In this document: piece after piece, positions 22,701 through 31,039 of the stretch
How the letters are laid out: each line of letters begins with the position of its first letter
How positions within the stretch are numbered: position 1 is the first letter of the stretch
From: Nitrosomonas sp.
Lineage (GTDB): Bacteria; Pseudomonadota; Gammaproteobacteria; Burkholderiales; Nitrosomonadaceae
Direction: 5' to 3'
DNA: 42,566 nt
Assembly (NCBI GenBank): GCA_008015595.1
Contig: SSFW01000064.1
Location: 1 to 42,566, forward strand
Program-made: the position numbers and the translations under genes
The notes under the pieces: model-generated
What the model was told of the DNA's origin: nothing
The model's input: only the letters and a program-made list of their open reading frames with translations
Databases searched by the model: none

Positions 22701-22886
22701 ACTTATTTCAAAGATGCGCCGACTTCAATGGCACGGATTGATAAGGCTGCGATGCAGTCATTGTGGCAGTTTCAAAACAAACTTGAAGTAATGGGGCATT
22801 ATTGGACTGAATACGACCATATTGAACATTTGAAGCGCCATTTTGCTGATCAATTAGAAAAGTTGTTAATGGATAGCAAACTTTAA
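19701..22886 (+). CDS. LRR-Roc-COR (Roco) protein with C-terminal effector-like domain
   Basis: A 1061-residue multidomain protein. After an 80-90 residue N-terminal segment come nine 24-residue leucine-rich repeats (91-306), eight of them almost identical (IGDEGAKHLANLVNLTTLDL type), then two degenerate ones. The Roc GTPase follows, with the P-loop GEGRAGKTS at 402-410, switch II DFGGQQIYHTTH from D453, and NEKGG at the base-recognition site. A COR dimerisation region fills about 570-880. The end (about 898-1061) is a separate alpha/beta domain beginning IKIFLASSEELRKDRDDFD, with RLQEEYNQQVRACDLFVCLF and YTEEEFDVAYQTFKQ. It looks TIR- or DUF4062-like, but that assignment is from memory only. 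No transmembrane segment is seen. The plan, sensor then GTP switch then possible effector, resembles NLR-like signalling proteins. Ligand and role are unknown. Confidence 0.88.
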   Translation: MNEMLTPQPTLQRITPDTLDAILAEVAQQKITSLALIGPDVDVDIRGQYRAVKRLNFYPRVYQLSVPVSNLGEKLKRLSYLSSLLLWGISLEVTGVKHLANLVNLTTLDLMESRIGDEGAKHFANLVNLTELNLYGNEIGDEGAKHLANLVNLTTLDLGWNRIGAEGVKHLANLVNLTTLDLGMSKIGDEGAKYLTNLVNLTTLDLAWNQIGAEGAKQLANLVNLTTLGLELNGIGAEGAKHLTNLINLTTLDLRWNQIGDEGAKHLANLVNLTELSLYGNQIADAGVKHWVDLKKLEILNLSENNIQWLDPLSELLSLRRLNLGHTLVTDLSPLRNLLESGVAAQWDDLCYGDGIYVENCPLIHPPPEIVYQGHEAVLNYFREIDAQGVASLHEAKVLIVGEGRAGKTSLLCRLYQPDRRLPTEDETTRGIAIQRYDFATPAGKTFRLNVWDFGGQQIYHTTHQFFLTKNSLYILVDDTAKDYRSVTDEGFRYWFEVIDLLSQHSPVLIFQNEKGGRTKSIDIAGIKGRFDNVKEVFQGDLAHPRSVDKLAQAIAYYVQQLPHVGEQVPAKWVDIRQALEQKAQHTPYITLQQYFDLYKEYLPFDRAKALRLSQYLHDLGVFLHFQDEDVLGKTVILQNRWATEAVFRMIDDEAVKARLGRFTIADCERIWADSEYRDMHAELRALMEKFELCYALPDLPKNAKTWLMPQLLSPSMPSTLAGWELPGDLVLTYRYQFLPKGLVNRLMVRKHLYVERPDLAWVNGVLFEAAGDRVLVQATARGNEIVLRARGAEAKTLLGIIAADLDALHGSFSGLESKLEKLIPCICKQCAATAIPEMYNYQRLLKRKQDGKLSIECPASYEDVSIWELLDGFTPASRATEMPNRLSTEAIPIPQPEPRTIKIFLASSEELRKDRDDFDLYFRQRNDALRKEGVYLEINRWENFLDAMSETRLQEEYNQQVRACDLFVCLFMTKVGSYTEEEFDVAYQTFKQNGKPHIYTYFKDAPTSMARIDKAAMQSLWQFQNKLEVMGHYWTEYDHIEHLKRHFADQLEKLLMDSKL
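19971..20546 (+). repeat. Eight tandem 72-bp repeats encoding leucine-rich repeats
   Basis: Units start at 19971, 20043, 20115, 20187, 20259, 20331, 20403 and 20475; a diverged ninth is at 20547-20618. Blocks such as TTGCAAATTTGGTTAATTTG recur with few changes. Variation is concentrated in the four codons around the GWNR/YGNE/AWNQ positions, which lie on the ligand-facing side of an LRR. The conservation at DNA level points to recent duplication or gene conversion. Confidence 0.9.
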
Positions 22887-23178
22887 TCGGGTACTCCAGT
22901 AAGAATCTCGCATTTATCAATGCACAAGAATCTGTAGCAAAGCATCTAAGCCCAAGGATAATCGAAAGCATTACGAAGGGCTAGTGAAGATTTTTCGTGC
23001 TGCTTTAATCAAATAATTGACCTTCGGCATCGATTGGCAGGATTGATGCCATCTGATATTCCAGGAATGACAGTAGTAGATGTGGCTTGCTTAGCTGCTT
23101 TGGTAGACTTGCTGCGTCGGCTTGTATAACTAAAAAAATGCTTTACAATGAATCACTTGTGGGGTTTTTATATCACAC
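22887..23178. other. Intergenic stretch with no supported gene
   Basis: About 290 bp between the Roco gene and the Fur-like site. Short open frames of 30-45 codons exist on the plus strand (for instance one ending at about 23128) but have no start plus Shine-Dalgarno and no recognisable product. It may hold decayed coding DNA. No clear terminator hairpin was found. Confidence 0.4.
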
Positions 23179-23197
23179 AAGAATAATTATCATTAAT
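23179..23197 (+). promoter_or_regulatory. Fur-box-like site upstream of the PEP-CTERM gene
   Basis: AAGAATAATTATCATTAAT matches about 13 of 19 positions of the Fur consensus (GATAATGATAATCATTATC), with its strongest part at ATCATTA. A second related stretch, ATATGATTATCA, follows within 25 bp. Both lie within 60 bp of the ATG at 23239, where a repressor could block transcription. The region is AT-rich, so a chance match is possible. Confidence 0.35.
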
Positions 23198-23238
23198 CTT
23201 TCTAATATGATTATCAAGCATACGATAAGGAGTAGATT

Positions 23239-24045
23239 ATGAAACATAAAAATAGCTTCGTGGCCTTGTTTGCTATCGGTTTCGTTTTTTTCATGAGTAA
23301 TGGTTCTGCAGCCCCCATAAATTTCCTTGCAGCGGGGAGTAATGCTGCAAGTATTCAAGCAACCGTTGATAGTTTTAGAAATACGTTAGGAAATTTAAAT
23401 GCAAATCAACCCGCGGAGTTTGTTGGCGGTCGACGAGAAATCAATTGGGATGCAGTGCCAGATGCGGTTTCAGATCCTAATGCTTTCCCAGGTAATTTTT
23501 TTAATGGCAGTGTTGTAGGGCGAGCGCGTGGAATTGAATTTGATCCTACGGGTTCTACAACTGGCTTCCAAGTTAGTTCACTAACTAACCCAGCTTTTGG
23601 TGCGCCAGGCCAGTTTCAGGTATTTTCTCCTGAAAAACTATTTCGAACGGTGGGTGGCGATGAATTTGATATCCGATTCTTTTCTCCGTCAGATCAAGTA
23701 ACATCTGTATTGACAACAGGATTCGGAATGGTTTTTACCGATGCAGATCTTGGTACTCTACCTACATTAGAATTCTTTGATGCTCAAGGTAATCTGTTGC
23801 ACTCACTGACGGGGCAGGCAACCGGAAGTTTTGGTCTTGGATTTATGGGAACAGTATTCGATACTGCCGTTGTTTCCCGCATTCATGTGACGATTGGTGA
23901 CGCAAATGGCTTAGTCATGGATGATTTTATTTTTGGAGAACCAACACGGCAACAAAATCAAATTCCTGAACCAAGCTCCTTGGCATTGATGTTTGCAGGC
24001 GCTTTTTATTTAACTAGAAAATTAACTCGACAAGCTTTCAACTAA
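23239..24045 (+). CDS. PEP-CTERM sorting domain protein, secreted
   Basis: A 268-residue exported protein of unknown function. AAGGAG precedes the ATG. The N-terminus is a signal peptide (charged MKHKN, hydrophobic core, probable cut after SNGSAA). The body is beta-rich with many Gly, Phe and Asn (INWDAVPDAVSDPNAFPGNF, VFTDADLGTLPTLEFFDAQG), like other PEP-CTERM surface or matrix proteins. The C-terminus has the sorting signal: IPEPSS at 242-247, a hydrophobic stretch LALMFAGAFYL, then basic TRKLTRQ. In known systems exosortase cleaves here and the proteins are tied to exopolysaccharide. No exosortase gene is in this window. A Fur-like site lies upstream. Confidence 0.85.
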   Translation: MKHKNSFVALFAIGFVFFMSNGSAAPINFLAAGSNAASIQATVDSFRNTLGNLNANQPAEFVGGRREINWDAVPDAVSDPNAFPGNFFNGSVVGRARGIEFDPTGSTTGFQVSSLTNPAFGAPGQFQVFSPEKLFRTVGGDEFDIRFFSPSDQVTSVLTTGFGMVFTDADLGTLPTLEFFDAQGNLLHSLTGQATGSFGLGFMGTVFDTAVVSRIHVTIGDANGLVMDDFIFGEPTRQQNQIPEPSSLALMFAGAFYLTRKLTRQAFN

Positions 24046-24498
24046 GAGTGGGTCGATTTCAGTAATAGCTACCCTAAATTAGGCAGCAAGTTAACTAACT
24101 TGCTGCTTCCCCAAGAATTTTAGTTATTTTTCTGCAACGAAGCAGGAATAATCAACTCCAATCGATTCTACTGGTTGATTGATTTGCGCCAATAATCGAT
24201 CCCCCGTATTTGTGCTGCTGTCAGCCACATTCTGAATCGCAATGACCCAGAATGACGATAGGGTAATCGTCTTTTAATTACTCGACCAAGATTACTATTG
24301 TGCACAGTTCTTGGTTAATAAATATACTGATTAGGCTATTGTAACAAGTTGATAAATAGAACAATATAGTGCTTAATCGGTTAGAGATGAGAAAGTCGAA
24401 GTTAGAACTTATGTAACGTGTTATTGGGAAATAGCTAATATTCCATTGTGTTTTATCTGCGATGAGCAGAATCAAGATTTAATCGGGGTTATGAGTTA
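24046..24498. other. Intergenic stretch between PEP-CTERM and FecR genes
   Basis: About 450 bp. It holds the hairpin at 24083-24106. On the minus strand between about 24120 and 24300 two different frames stay open for roughly 48 codons each (one ends VDYSCFVAEK), but neither has a start with a ribosome site. It may be a decayed gene. The rest, to 24498, is AT-rich leader sequence of the following gene with no clear promoter. Confidence 0.4.
24083..24106 (+). terminator. Hairpin after the PEP-CTERM gene
   Basis: GCAGCAAGTT (24083-24092) and AACTTGCTGC (24097-24106) form a perfect 10-bp stem with a 4-nt loop, 37 bp after the stop. The following TTCCCC is a poor U-tract. It may work in both directions; termination is inferred from position. 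Confidence 0.5.
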
Positions 24499-26223
24499 AT
24501 GACGCATCAGAATATGCAGATTATGGAAGCTTCCTCTATTTTTTTTTGTGGTTATCATCAAAAAGAATCTTACCGACGCTTATGGTATTGGTGCTTATTT
24601 ATTAGCGTTGAAGTAATTTTTTTATCAGGACTGTTGTTATTTTCAATCAATGCAGCAAGAGCTGATGAGTGGATTTACAGAATGCAGCAGGGTGATAACC
24701 TTTGGAATTTAACAGAGCGGCATCTAACCCACTTGAAATTTGTTTTACCCCTTCAACGCTTGAACCACATTCAGAATCCATTTCAAATCCCGCCTGGAAC
24801 TGAGATACGAATCCCAATTCAATGGGCCCGCCAGCAGTCGAGTTCTGCTTTAGTATTGCGCGTTTTTGGTGAGGCTCAGTTGAGGCGGCAAGGCTTGGCC
24901 CAGCCTTTACCTGTTGTAGATGGTATGCAAATTTTCCCTGGGGATGCAATTAGTACTGGAGAGGACGCTTATGTCACGTTTGAGTTTGCAGACCAATCCA
25001 TTTTGAGATTGCAAGATAATAGCGAATTACGATTCGAACGATTAGAAATTCTGGGTAATAGCGCTGTCGTTAGCACAGAGGTTAATTTGCAAAAAGGGCG
25101 GACAGAAAGTCAGGTCCCCAAGCATTCTCCAATAAACAGCCGTTTTAGAATCATTACACCTTCTGCCGTGAGTTCAGTCAGGGGAACCGATTTTCGGGTC
25201 GGAGCAAACAATGATCGTGCGACGATGAACGAAGTCATTGGTGGTTTAGTTCAGGTTAGTAACCAACATCAATCAATTAATATCCCGAGTGGTTTTGGTG
25301 TGTTGGCAGAAGCGAACAGTAAATCATTACAATCTGTCCCGTTACTACCCCCACCTGACCTAAGTGAAACGCCTTCCCTGTACGAGCGTATTCCCTTAAA
25401 TATTCCGGTGAGGCCATTATCAGGGGCGAGCGGTTATCGAGCCCAGATTGCACTCGATGAGAGTTTTACGCAGCTTATAACAGATTTTGATACTGCTAGT
25501 TTGCCCATAAGGGGTGGAGAGCTTCCGGATGGGGATTACTGGCTTCGGATTCGAGGTCGTGATTCACTGGGTCTGGAAGGTTTTGAAGCAAAATTACCAA
25601 TCCGTCTTAATGCACGTCCGGAACCGCCATTTATAATAGCGCCTCAGCATGATTCGGTCGTGGAAAATCAGAGCCCCGAGTTGCAGTGGGCGCATCAACC
25701 GGAAGTGGCGCACTATATTATTGCGATTACGCAAAAAGACAGTAATTTTTCTACACCGATAATCTATGAGCCCGAGGTGAAAGGAAATCGTTATCAGCTC
25801 AATCAGTCTTTGGAGCCGGGTGATTATGTGTGGAAAATTGCAGCGGTATCTGCAGTAGAGGGAATAGGTCCCTACAATGATCCATTATCTTTTCGTGTTC
25901 CCGTTCCAGGACCCGCGCTGGAATCAACCGATGTGAGTGATCAAAATATCAGCTTTTCTTGGGCAGCGACCGAACCAGGGCAATATTTTCATTTTCAGTT
26001 TGCGCGGGATGAGGATTTTAAGCAGCCGATTGTAGACACGTTTATTCATGAATCTAAAATTACCTTACCGCGCCAGGATAGTGGGCGCTATTACTTACGC
26101 ATTAAAATCATTGAAGCAGATGGTACGCACGGTTCATTTAGCCCCGCTCAAATGATTGAGATTCCATCAAAGTATCCTTATTGGTTGTTTCTCCTCTTGC
26201 CTTTGATTGGCTTATTGTTATGA
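24499..26223 (+). CDS. LysM and FecR domain periplasmic protein
   Basis: A 574-residue envelope protein. A membrane segment or uncleaved signal spans about 28-52 (LFISVEVIFLSGLLLFSINA) followed by ADEW. A LysM-like unit follows (YRMQQGDNLWNLTERHL, about 60-105), which usually binds peptidoglycan. The FecR domain covers about 120-260 (DGMQIFPGDAISTGEDAYVT, then RIITPSAVSSVRGTDFRVG). Fibronectin-III-like beta repeats fill about 300-550 (LPDGDYWLRIRGRDSLGLEG; LEPGDYVWKIAAVSAVEG). The chain ends in a hydrophobic stretch, YPYWLFLLLPLIGLLL. Its stop overlaps the ATG of the CHASE2 enzyme (ATGA), so the two are made together. This pairing is recurrent in bacteria; the FecR protein probably feeds a wall or envelope signal to the CHASE2 sensor. 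Confidence 0.85.
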   Translation: MTHQNMQIMEASSIFFCGYHQKESYRRLWYWCLFISVEVIFLSGLLLFSINAARADEWIYRMQQGDNLWNLTERHLTHLKFVLPLQRLNHIQNPFQIPPGTEIRIPIQWARQQSSSALVLRVFGEAQLRRQGLAQPLPVVDGMQIFPGDAISTGEDAYVTFEFADQSILRLQDNSELRFERLEILGNSAVVSTEVNLQKGRTESQVPKHSPINSRFRIITPSAVSSVRGTDFRVGANNDRATMNEVIGGLVQVSNQHQSINIPSGFGVLAEANSKSLQSVPLLPPPDLSETPSLYERIPLNIPVRPLSGASGYRAQIALDESFTQLITDFDTASLPIRGGELPDGDYWLRIRGRDSLGLEGFEAKLPIRLNARPEPPFIIAPQHDSVVENQSPELQWAHQPEVAHYIIAITQKDSNFSTPIIYEPEVKGNRYQLNQSLEPGDYVWKIAAVSAVEGIGPYNDPLSFRVPVPGPALESTDVSDQNISFSWAATEPGQYFHFQFARDEDFKQPIVDTFIHESKITLPRQDSGRYYLRIKIIEADGTHGSFSPAQMIEIPSKYPYWLFLLLPLIGLLL

Positions 26224-29096
26224 AGGTGAGTTTTGATTTTTGGAACAATTATTCTTTTCGATCTGCATTATTGATAATCGTTGTAGCTTGCTTACCTTTT
26301 ACGGGTTGGTTAGAACGTTTTGACTGGATGATTTATGACAAGATTTCCTATTGGAAGCAATTTATCCCTGATGATCAGATCGTTATTATTGCAATTGATG
26401 AAAAGAGCTTACAGACCATTGGTCGTTGGCCGTGGTCGAGAAGAATTCATGCAGAACTGATTGATCGACTTCGCCAGGCGGGACGTAATGTTGTTGCGTT
26501 GGATTTTCTCATGGCGGAATCAGATGATAACGATCCTGAGGGCGATAGGTTGTTGGGATTGGCGATTGCTCGACATGGTGCTGTGGTGCTTCCGATTGCA
26601 CCCATTGTTGAACCTGATTCGCAAAAAATTTCATTGGTTCAGCCATTACCGATGTTTCAACGTAATGCGCTATTGGGGCATGTCGATGTGGAACTTGATT
26701 ATGATGGGGTGGCACGCCGACTTTTTTTATTTGCGGGCGTGAATTCGCCCGATTGGCCTGCACTTGGCTATGTGTTAGTCCGGAAAGCAGGAGGCATCAA
26801 TGCAGTTAGTGATTCTGATTATCTCATTCGAAGTGAAATTAATATTCCGGGCACGAGTGATTATTGGGTTCGTTCTCATGAGGTACTCATTCCTTTTGCC
26901 GGTTCTCCGGGAACCTATCCCAGAATATCGTATGAGCGAATCCTGAATGATGATTTGGTTCTTCAGCAGTTAAATAACAAGATCATCATCGTTGGGATGG
27001 AAGCGATTGGGTTGCATTCCGGATTTACAACGCCTGTGACTTCAAATCATCGTTTGATGAGCGGTATCGAATGGCATGCTAATGTGGTGAATATGCTGCA
27101 TAGCGGTAATACGATTAATCCCCTGGCTAAATTTTGGATTGTTTTCATTTCGATTATTTGGGTGCTGATTGCCCTAATTGGAGTAAATTTCATACAAAGA
27201 AATAAAGTCATTTTTTTATTGATGACGGTCATGGCGCTAGGTATGTTACTCGTCTGGATCATGTTTGATTTTTTTCATGTTTGGATTGCACCTAGCGCGG
27301 GGTTAATTGGTCTAATTTTGGTTTATCCATTATGGAGTTGGTCGCGTATTAATGAATTTATGCAATCACTCTTTATTACCAAAACGTTCTCATTCAACGC
27401 CCTTGAATCAGTAGGAGATGGCGTGATAACGACAGATGCTGAGAGTCGGATTGTTTATATGAATAGTGAGGCGGAACGATTAATCGGTATCGGTATTGAG
27501 CAGCTTAAAGGTAGTTTATTGTATGAATTACTCGATATTAAAGTGGTGCGACGCAGTAGAAGTATTGAAATACGTGAAATCAGCACGTTAGTTAAAAATA
27601 TCCCTCAGTTGCAAGACCAATATCGTTTAAAGAATTACGATGAAAGTAAGCGTATGGTTCGAGTAATGCATCAATCATTGTTTGATGAGCATAAAGTTTT
27701 GATGGGGTCAGTGGTAACGATTTCAGATATTACTGATACGGTAGAACTTAAACAGCAAGTTTCCCATCAGGCGCACCATGACTCATTGACAATGCTGCCT
27801 AATCGAACTTTGCTATTAGCTAAACTTGACCAAATGGTGGAGTCTGCGCAGCAAACGACTTCAATTTTTGCTGTTTTTAATATTGTTATCGATGAATTTA
27901 AGAAAATTAACGATGCCCTGGGCCATCGCGCTGGTGATTCACTTCTGAAACTGGTAACGCAACGTTTGCAAGCAATCATTGGAGAGCAAAATGTGATTGC
28001 ACGTTGGAGTGGAGATGAATTTATGGTGCTATTCGCTTCTGCACAAGATGCGCTGCAATTGGTTCCTAACGTTGCTCAGGATATTATTGACAGTATCAGC
28101 CACCGATTTGAGTTGGATGGGCAAGAAATTTTCGTAACGGCTAGTATTGGTATCAGTTTGTACCCTCAAGATGGGCAAACCGGGGAATCAGTATTGAGTC
28201 ACGCTGCAAGTGCGATGGGGCTAGCAAAACAGCACGGTGGTAATCAATTTAGCTTTTATTTACCGGATAAAGTTACTGATTGGACTAAGGACAAGTTAGC
28301 ACTTGAAAAGGATTTCCGCCTTGCGCTTAAGAACAATGAGTTAGATGTTTTTTTTCAACCGATTATTAATGTTCAATTGAGGCGTGTTGTCCGTATGGAG
28401 GCGCTTGTTCGGTGGATACATCCGATTCGAGGTTTTTTACCGCCAGGGGATTTTGTACCCATGGCAGAGCAAATCGGCTTGATTAATCAAATGGGTGAAC
28501 TCGTATTATATAAAGCTTGTAAATTGGCACGTGAGTTGGAGAAAATAGCGGGGCCAATTAGTATTTCAGTTAATGTAGCACCCCGCCAATTATTACAAAA
28601 GGGTTTTATCCAGATCGTTGAGACGATTATCAACGAGGTTGGTTTACCAGCTGAACTGCTAGTGCTTGAAATAACTGAAAGTGCAATTATTGGCGATATG
28701 GTACTTGCTTCTGAAATACTTTCCGACCTAAAGTCCTTGGGCATATTAATCGCGCTAGATGATTTTGGAACTGGTTATTCTTCGCTTAGTTTACTGCGTG
28801 AGCTGCCAATCGATATTCTAAAAATTGATAAATCATTTATTCGAACGATTGATGGTAATGTGCATGACTTTACCATTGCACAAACGATTATTGGTCTTGG
28901 TAAAAATCTTGGAAAAACAGTAATCGCTGAGGGGGTTGAGACAGCCAACCATATGAAAATTTTGCGAGATCATGCCTGTTATCTGCAGCAAGGTTTTTAT
29001 TTTAGTCGCCCATTGCCTTTTGCGCAGCTAATACGGTATTTTGAAAAGAACGAGCTAGCGGTTGCAACTTTATGCGAATATTCTCCAACTGATTAA
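26220..29096 (+). CDS. CHASE2-PAS-GGDEF-EAL membrane c-di-GMP enzyme
   Basis: A 958-residue signalling protein. Order: N-terminal membrane helix (about 12-30), periplasmic CHASE2 domain (about 35-300; IVIIAIDEKSLQTIGRWPWS), three membrane helices (about 303-390), PAS (about 392-500; DGVITTDAESRIVYMNSEAE), GGDEF (about 515-680) and EAL (about 695-950). The GGDEF signature reads SGDEF (597-601), so cyclase activity is possible but not certain. The EAL part has EALVRW from E727, DDFGTGYSS from D847, KIDKSFI and EGVETANH, so phosphodiesterase residues look intact. An upstream in-frame TTG exists, but the ATG at 26220 overlapping the previous stop is preferred. It likely converts an envelope signal from its FecR partner into c-di-GMP change. 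Confidence 0.93.
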   Translation: MKVSFDFWNNYSFRSALLIIVVACLPFTGWLERFDWMIYDKISYWKQFIPDDQIVIIAIDEKSLQTIGRWPWSRRIHAELIDRLRQAGRNVVALDFLMAESDDNDPEGDRLLGLAIARHGAVVLPIAPIVEPDSQKISLVQPLPMFQRNALLGHVDVELDYDGVARRLFLFAGVNSPDWPALGYVLVRKAGGINAVSDSDYLIRSEINIPGTSDYWVRSHEVLIPFAGSPGTYPRISYERILNDDLVLQQLNNKIIIVGMEAIGLHSGFTTPVTSNHRLMSGIEWHANVVNMLHSGNTINPLAKFWIVFISIIWVLIALIGVNFIQRNKVIFLLMTVMALGMLLVWIMFDFFHVWIAPSAGLIGLILVYPLWSWSRINEFMQSLFITKTFSFNALESVGDGVITTDAESRIVYMNSEAERLIGIGIEQLKGSLLYELLDIKVVRRSRSIEIREISTLVKNIPQLQDQYRLKNYDESKRMVRVMHQSLFDEHKVLMGSVVTISDITDTVELKQQVSHQAHHDSLTMLPNRTLLLAKLDQMVESAQQTTSIFAVFNIVIDEFKKINDALGHRAGDSLLKLVTQRLQAIIGEQNVIARWSGDEFMVLFASAQDALQLVPNVAQDIIDSISHRFELDGQEIFVTASIGISLYPQDGQTGESVLSHAASAMGLAKQHGGNQFSFYLPDKVTDWTKDKLALEKDFRLALKNNELDVFFQPIINVQLRRVVRMEALVRWIHPIRGFLPPGDFVPMAEQIGLINQMGELVLYKACKLARELEKIAGPISISVNVAPRQLLQKGFIQIVETIINEVGLPAELLVLEITESAIIGDMVLASEILSDLKSLGILIALDDFGTGYSSLSLLRELPIDILKIDKSFIRTIDGNVHDFTIAQTIIGLGKNLGKTVIAEGVETANHMKILRDHACYLQQGFYFSRPLPFAQLIRYFEKNELAVATLCEYSPTD

Positions 29097-29151
29097 TTCG
29101 CAACTAATTTATAGCAGAAAATCACTAAACTAAGATGATAAGGAGCATTAA

Positions 29152-29646
29152 ATGATGCAATTACTGAATAGGTATCGCAATTTTGGGTTCATTTTTATGG
29201 GGATTGCACTGACGATTTTGCCGCTTGCTGCAGTGGCTGAACAAATTGGCAGCGTATCGACCAAATTCAAAGTGCTAGGTCCCAATGATAAAATCGTAAT
29301 CGAAGCATTCGATGATCCCGATATCAAAGGGGCAACCTGTTATCTGAGTCGCGCCAAAACAGGGGGTATCAGTGGCGCTGTCGGTGTTGCAGAGGATACT
29401 GCCGATGCCTCGATTGCTTGTCGGCAAATAGGTCCCATTCAATTATCGGATGAAGTTAGAAACGGTAAGAAAGATGGGGATGAAGTATTCAAGAAAAGTA
29501 CTTCATTACTATTCAAATCGTTACAGGTCGTTCGTTTTTATGATGCTGAACGCAATGTTCTGATTTATCTTGCTTATAGCGATCGAATTATTGAAGGTTC
29601 TCCGAAGAATAGCATTTCAATCATTCCGATAATGACGTGGCGTTGA
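29152..29646 (+). CDS. creA: CreA family periplasmic protein
   Basis: A 164-residue exported protein of the CreA family, whose function is not known. AAGGAGC lies 5-10 bp before two consecutive ATGs. The signal peptide ends in LAAVA, with cleavage before EQIGS. The mature part has the family pattern: [40 protein letters not shown], an [11 protein letters not shown] segment and [20 protein letters not shown]. Two cysteines may form a disulfide. It follows the CHASE2 enzyme by 55 bp but need not share its function. Confidence 0.88.
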   Translation: MMQLLNRYRNFGFIFMGIALTILPLAAVAEQIGSVSTKFKVLGPNDKIVIEAFDDPDIKGATCYLSRAKTGGISGAVGVAEDTADASIACRQIGPIQLSDEVRNGKKDGDEVFKKSTSLLFKSLQVVRFYDAERNVLIYLAYSDRIIEGSPKNSISIIPIMTWR

Positions 29647-29718
29647 TAATTTGGCTTTAATCAGAAGACGAGTTAGCTTGTTAGCGACTGAAAGAATTTA
29701 AATCGTACTTTCGTCGCA

Positions 29719-29746
29719 TTGCTGACGACAAAACTTTCGCTATAAT
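29719..29746 (+). promoter_or_regulatory. Candidate sigma-70 promoter for hemA
   Basis: TTGCTG (29719-29724), a 16-bp spacer, then TATAAT (29741-29746) lie 40 bp before the hemA ATG. The -10 is a perfect consensus and the -35 is weak (3 of 6). Confidence 0.5.
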
Positions 29747-29785
29747 TACGAGATTTATATCTTTTTAACAACGAGCAGTATTTCC

Positions 29786-31039
29786 ATGCAGTTATTTGCT
29801 TTTGGTATCAATCATAATACAGCGCCACTGAATATACGTGAGCAAATTGCTTTTCCTCAAGACGTGATGGAGCATGCATTACATGATTTAGTAGAACATC
29901 AAGCTGTCAAAGAAGCTGCCATCGTTTCAACTTGTAATCGGACGGAAATCTACTGTAGTACCGATAAGCCTGATGCTGCAATTCATTGGCTGACAGATTT
30001 TCACCATTTGCCAGCTAGAGAGCTCGATCCTTATCTTTATAAGTTTCCGCGTGAACAAGCTGTGAAACATGCGTTTCGTGTCGCGAGTGGACTCGATTCC
30101 ATGGTGCTGGGAGAGCCTCAGATTCTCGGTCAAATGAAAAATGCGATTAAATCAGCAGAAAGCGCTGGAACGCTTGGATTGCTACTACATAAATTGTTTC
30201 AGCGTACTTTTTTTGTTGCAAAAGAAGTGAGAACTTCGACTGAGATCGGTGCATGTTCTGTTTCTATGGCAGCGGCGGCTGCGCGCCTTGCAGAGAGGAT
30301 CTTTGAAGAGATCAGTGAGCAGAGCATCTTGTTCATTGGAGCAGGTGAAATGATAGAACTCTGTGCAAGTCATTTTGCAGCGCGATCGCCTAAGCGAATC
30401 ACAGTGGCTAATCGAACAGTAGAACGTGCAGAGAGCTTAGCGAAGCGCTTCAATGGCTATCCGATTTCACTCAGCGAATTGCCTGAACAATTAGCACTTC
30501 ATGATATTGTTGTGACCAGTACCGCCAGTCCATTGCCTATTTTAGGGAAAGGAATGCTTGAGCGCGCGATTAAGCTTAGAAAGCACCGACCTATTTTTAT
30601 CGTTGATTTAGCAGTTCCGAGGGATGTTGAGCCCGAAGTGGCTGAATTAGATGATGTGTTTTTATATTATGTAGATGATTTGGCAGATATCGTTAAAGAA
30701 GGGCTTGATGCAAGGCTTGGTGCGGTGGCGCAGGCGGAGACAATTATCGAAACCAATGTTAGTGACTTTATGCGTTGGATGGCGACGCGTGAGTTGGTTC
30801 CAACGATTAGAGCGCTTAGAGATCAGGCAGAACGTTTTCGTCGACATGAGCTAGCGCGAGCTTCTAAATTGCTCGCAAAAGGTGAAGACCCGATCAAAGT
30901 ACTTGAATCATTTAGTAATGGATTAACCAATAAATTTTTGCATCTTCCTTCTAATGCACTTAATCATGCGAATGATCAGGAGCGTGATCAACTCGTTGAG
31001 CTTATAAACCGGCTGTATCAGCTTCACCGTCCGCAATGA
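29786..31039 (+). CDS. hemA: Glutamyl-tRNA reductase
   Basis: First committed enzyme of C5-pathway tetrapyrrole synthesis; it reduces Glu-tRNA(Glu) to glutamate-1-semialdehyde with NADPH. The 417-residue product begins [20 protein letters not shown]. It has the catalytic Cys50 in [10 protein letters not shown], the substrate-binding [19 protein letters not shown], the NADPH-binding [14 protein letters not shown] (about 190), and the C-terminal dimerisation helix ending in LINRLYQLH. The prfA start overlaps its stop by ATGA, the hemA-prfA-prmC order common in beta- and gammaproteobacteria. Confidence 0.97.
   Translation: MQLFAFGINHNTAPLNIREQIAFPQDVMEHALHDLVEHQAVKEAAIVSTCNRTEIYCSTDKPDAAIHWLTDFHHLPARELDPYLYKFPREQAVKHAFRVASGLDSMVLGEPQILGQMKNAIKSAESAGTLGLLLHKLFQRTFFVAKEVRTSTEIGACSVSMAAAAARLAERIFEEISEQSILFIGAGEMIELCASHFAARSPKRITVANRTVERAESLAKRFNGYPISLSELPEQLALHDIVVTSTASPLPILGKGMLERAIKLRKHRPIFIVDLAVPRDVEPEVAELDDVFLYYVDDLADIVKEGLDARLGAVAQAETIIETNVSDFMRWMATRELVPTIRALRDQAERFRRHELARASKLLAKGEDPIKVLESFSNGLTNKFLHLPSNALNHANDQERDQLVELINRLYQLHRPQ

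Noticed and set aside
22900-23130. Short plus-strand coding pieces after the Roco gene
   Set aside because: The frames are under 45 codons, lack starts, and could not be tied to any product.
24120-24300. Gene remnant on the minus strand
   Set aside because: Two frames stay open for about 48 codons each, but neither starts with a ribosome site nor resembles a known family, so it is not called.
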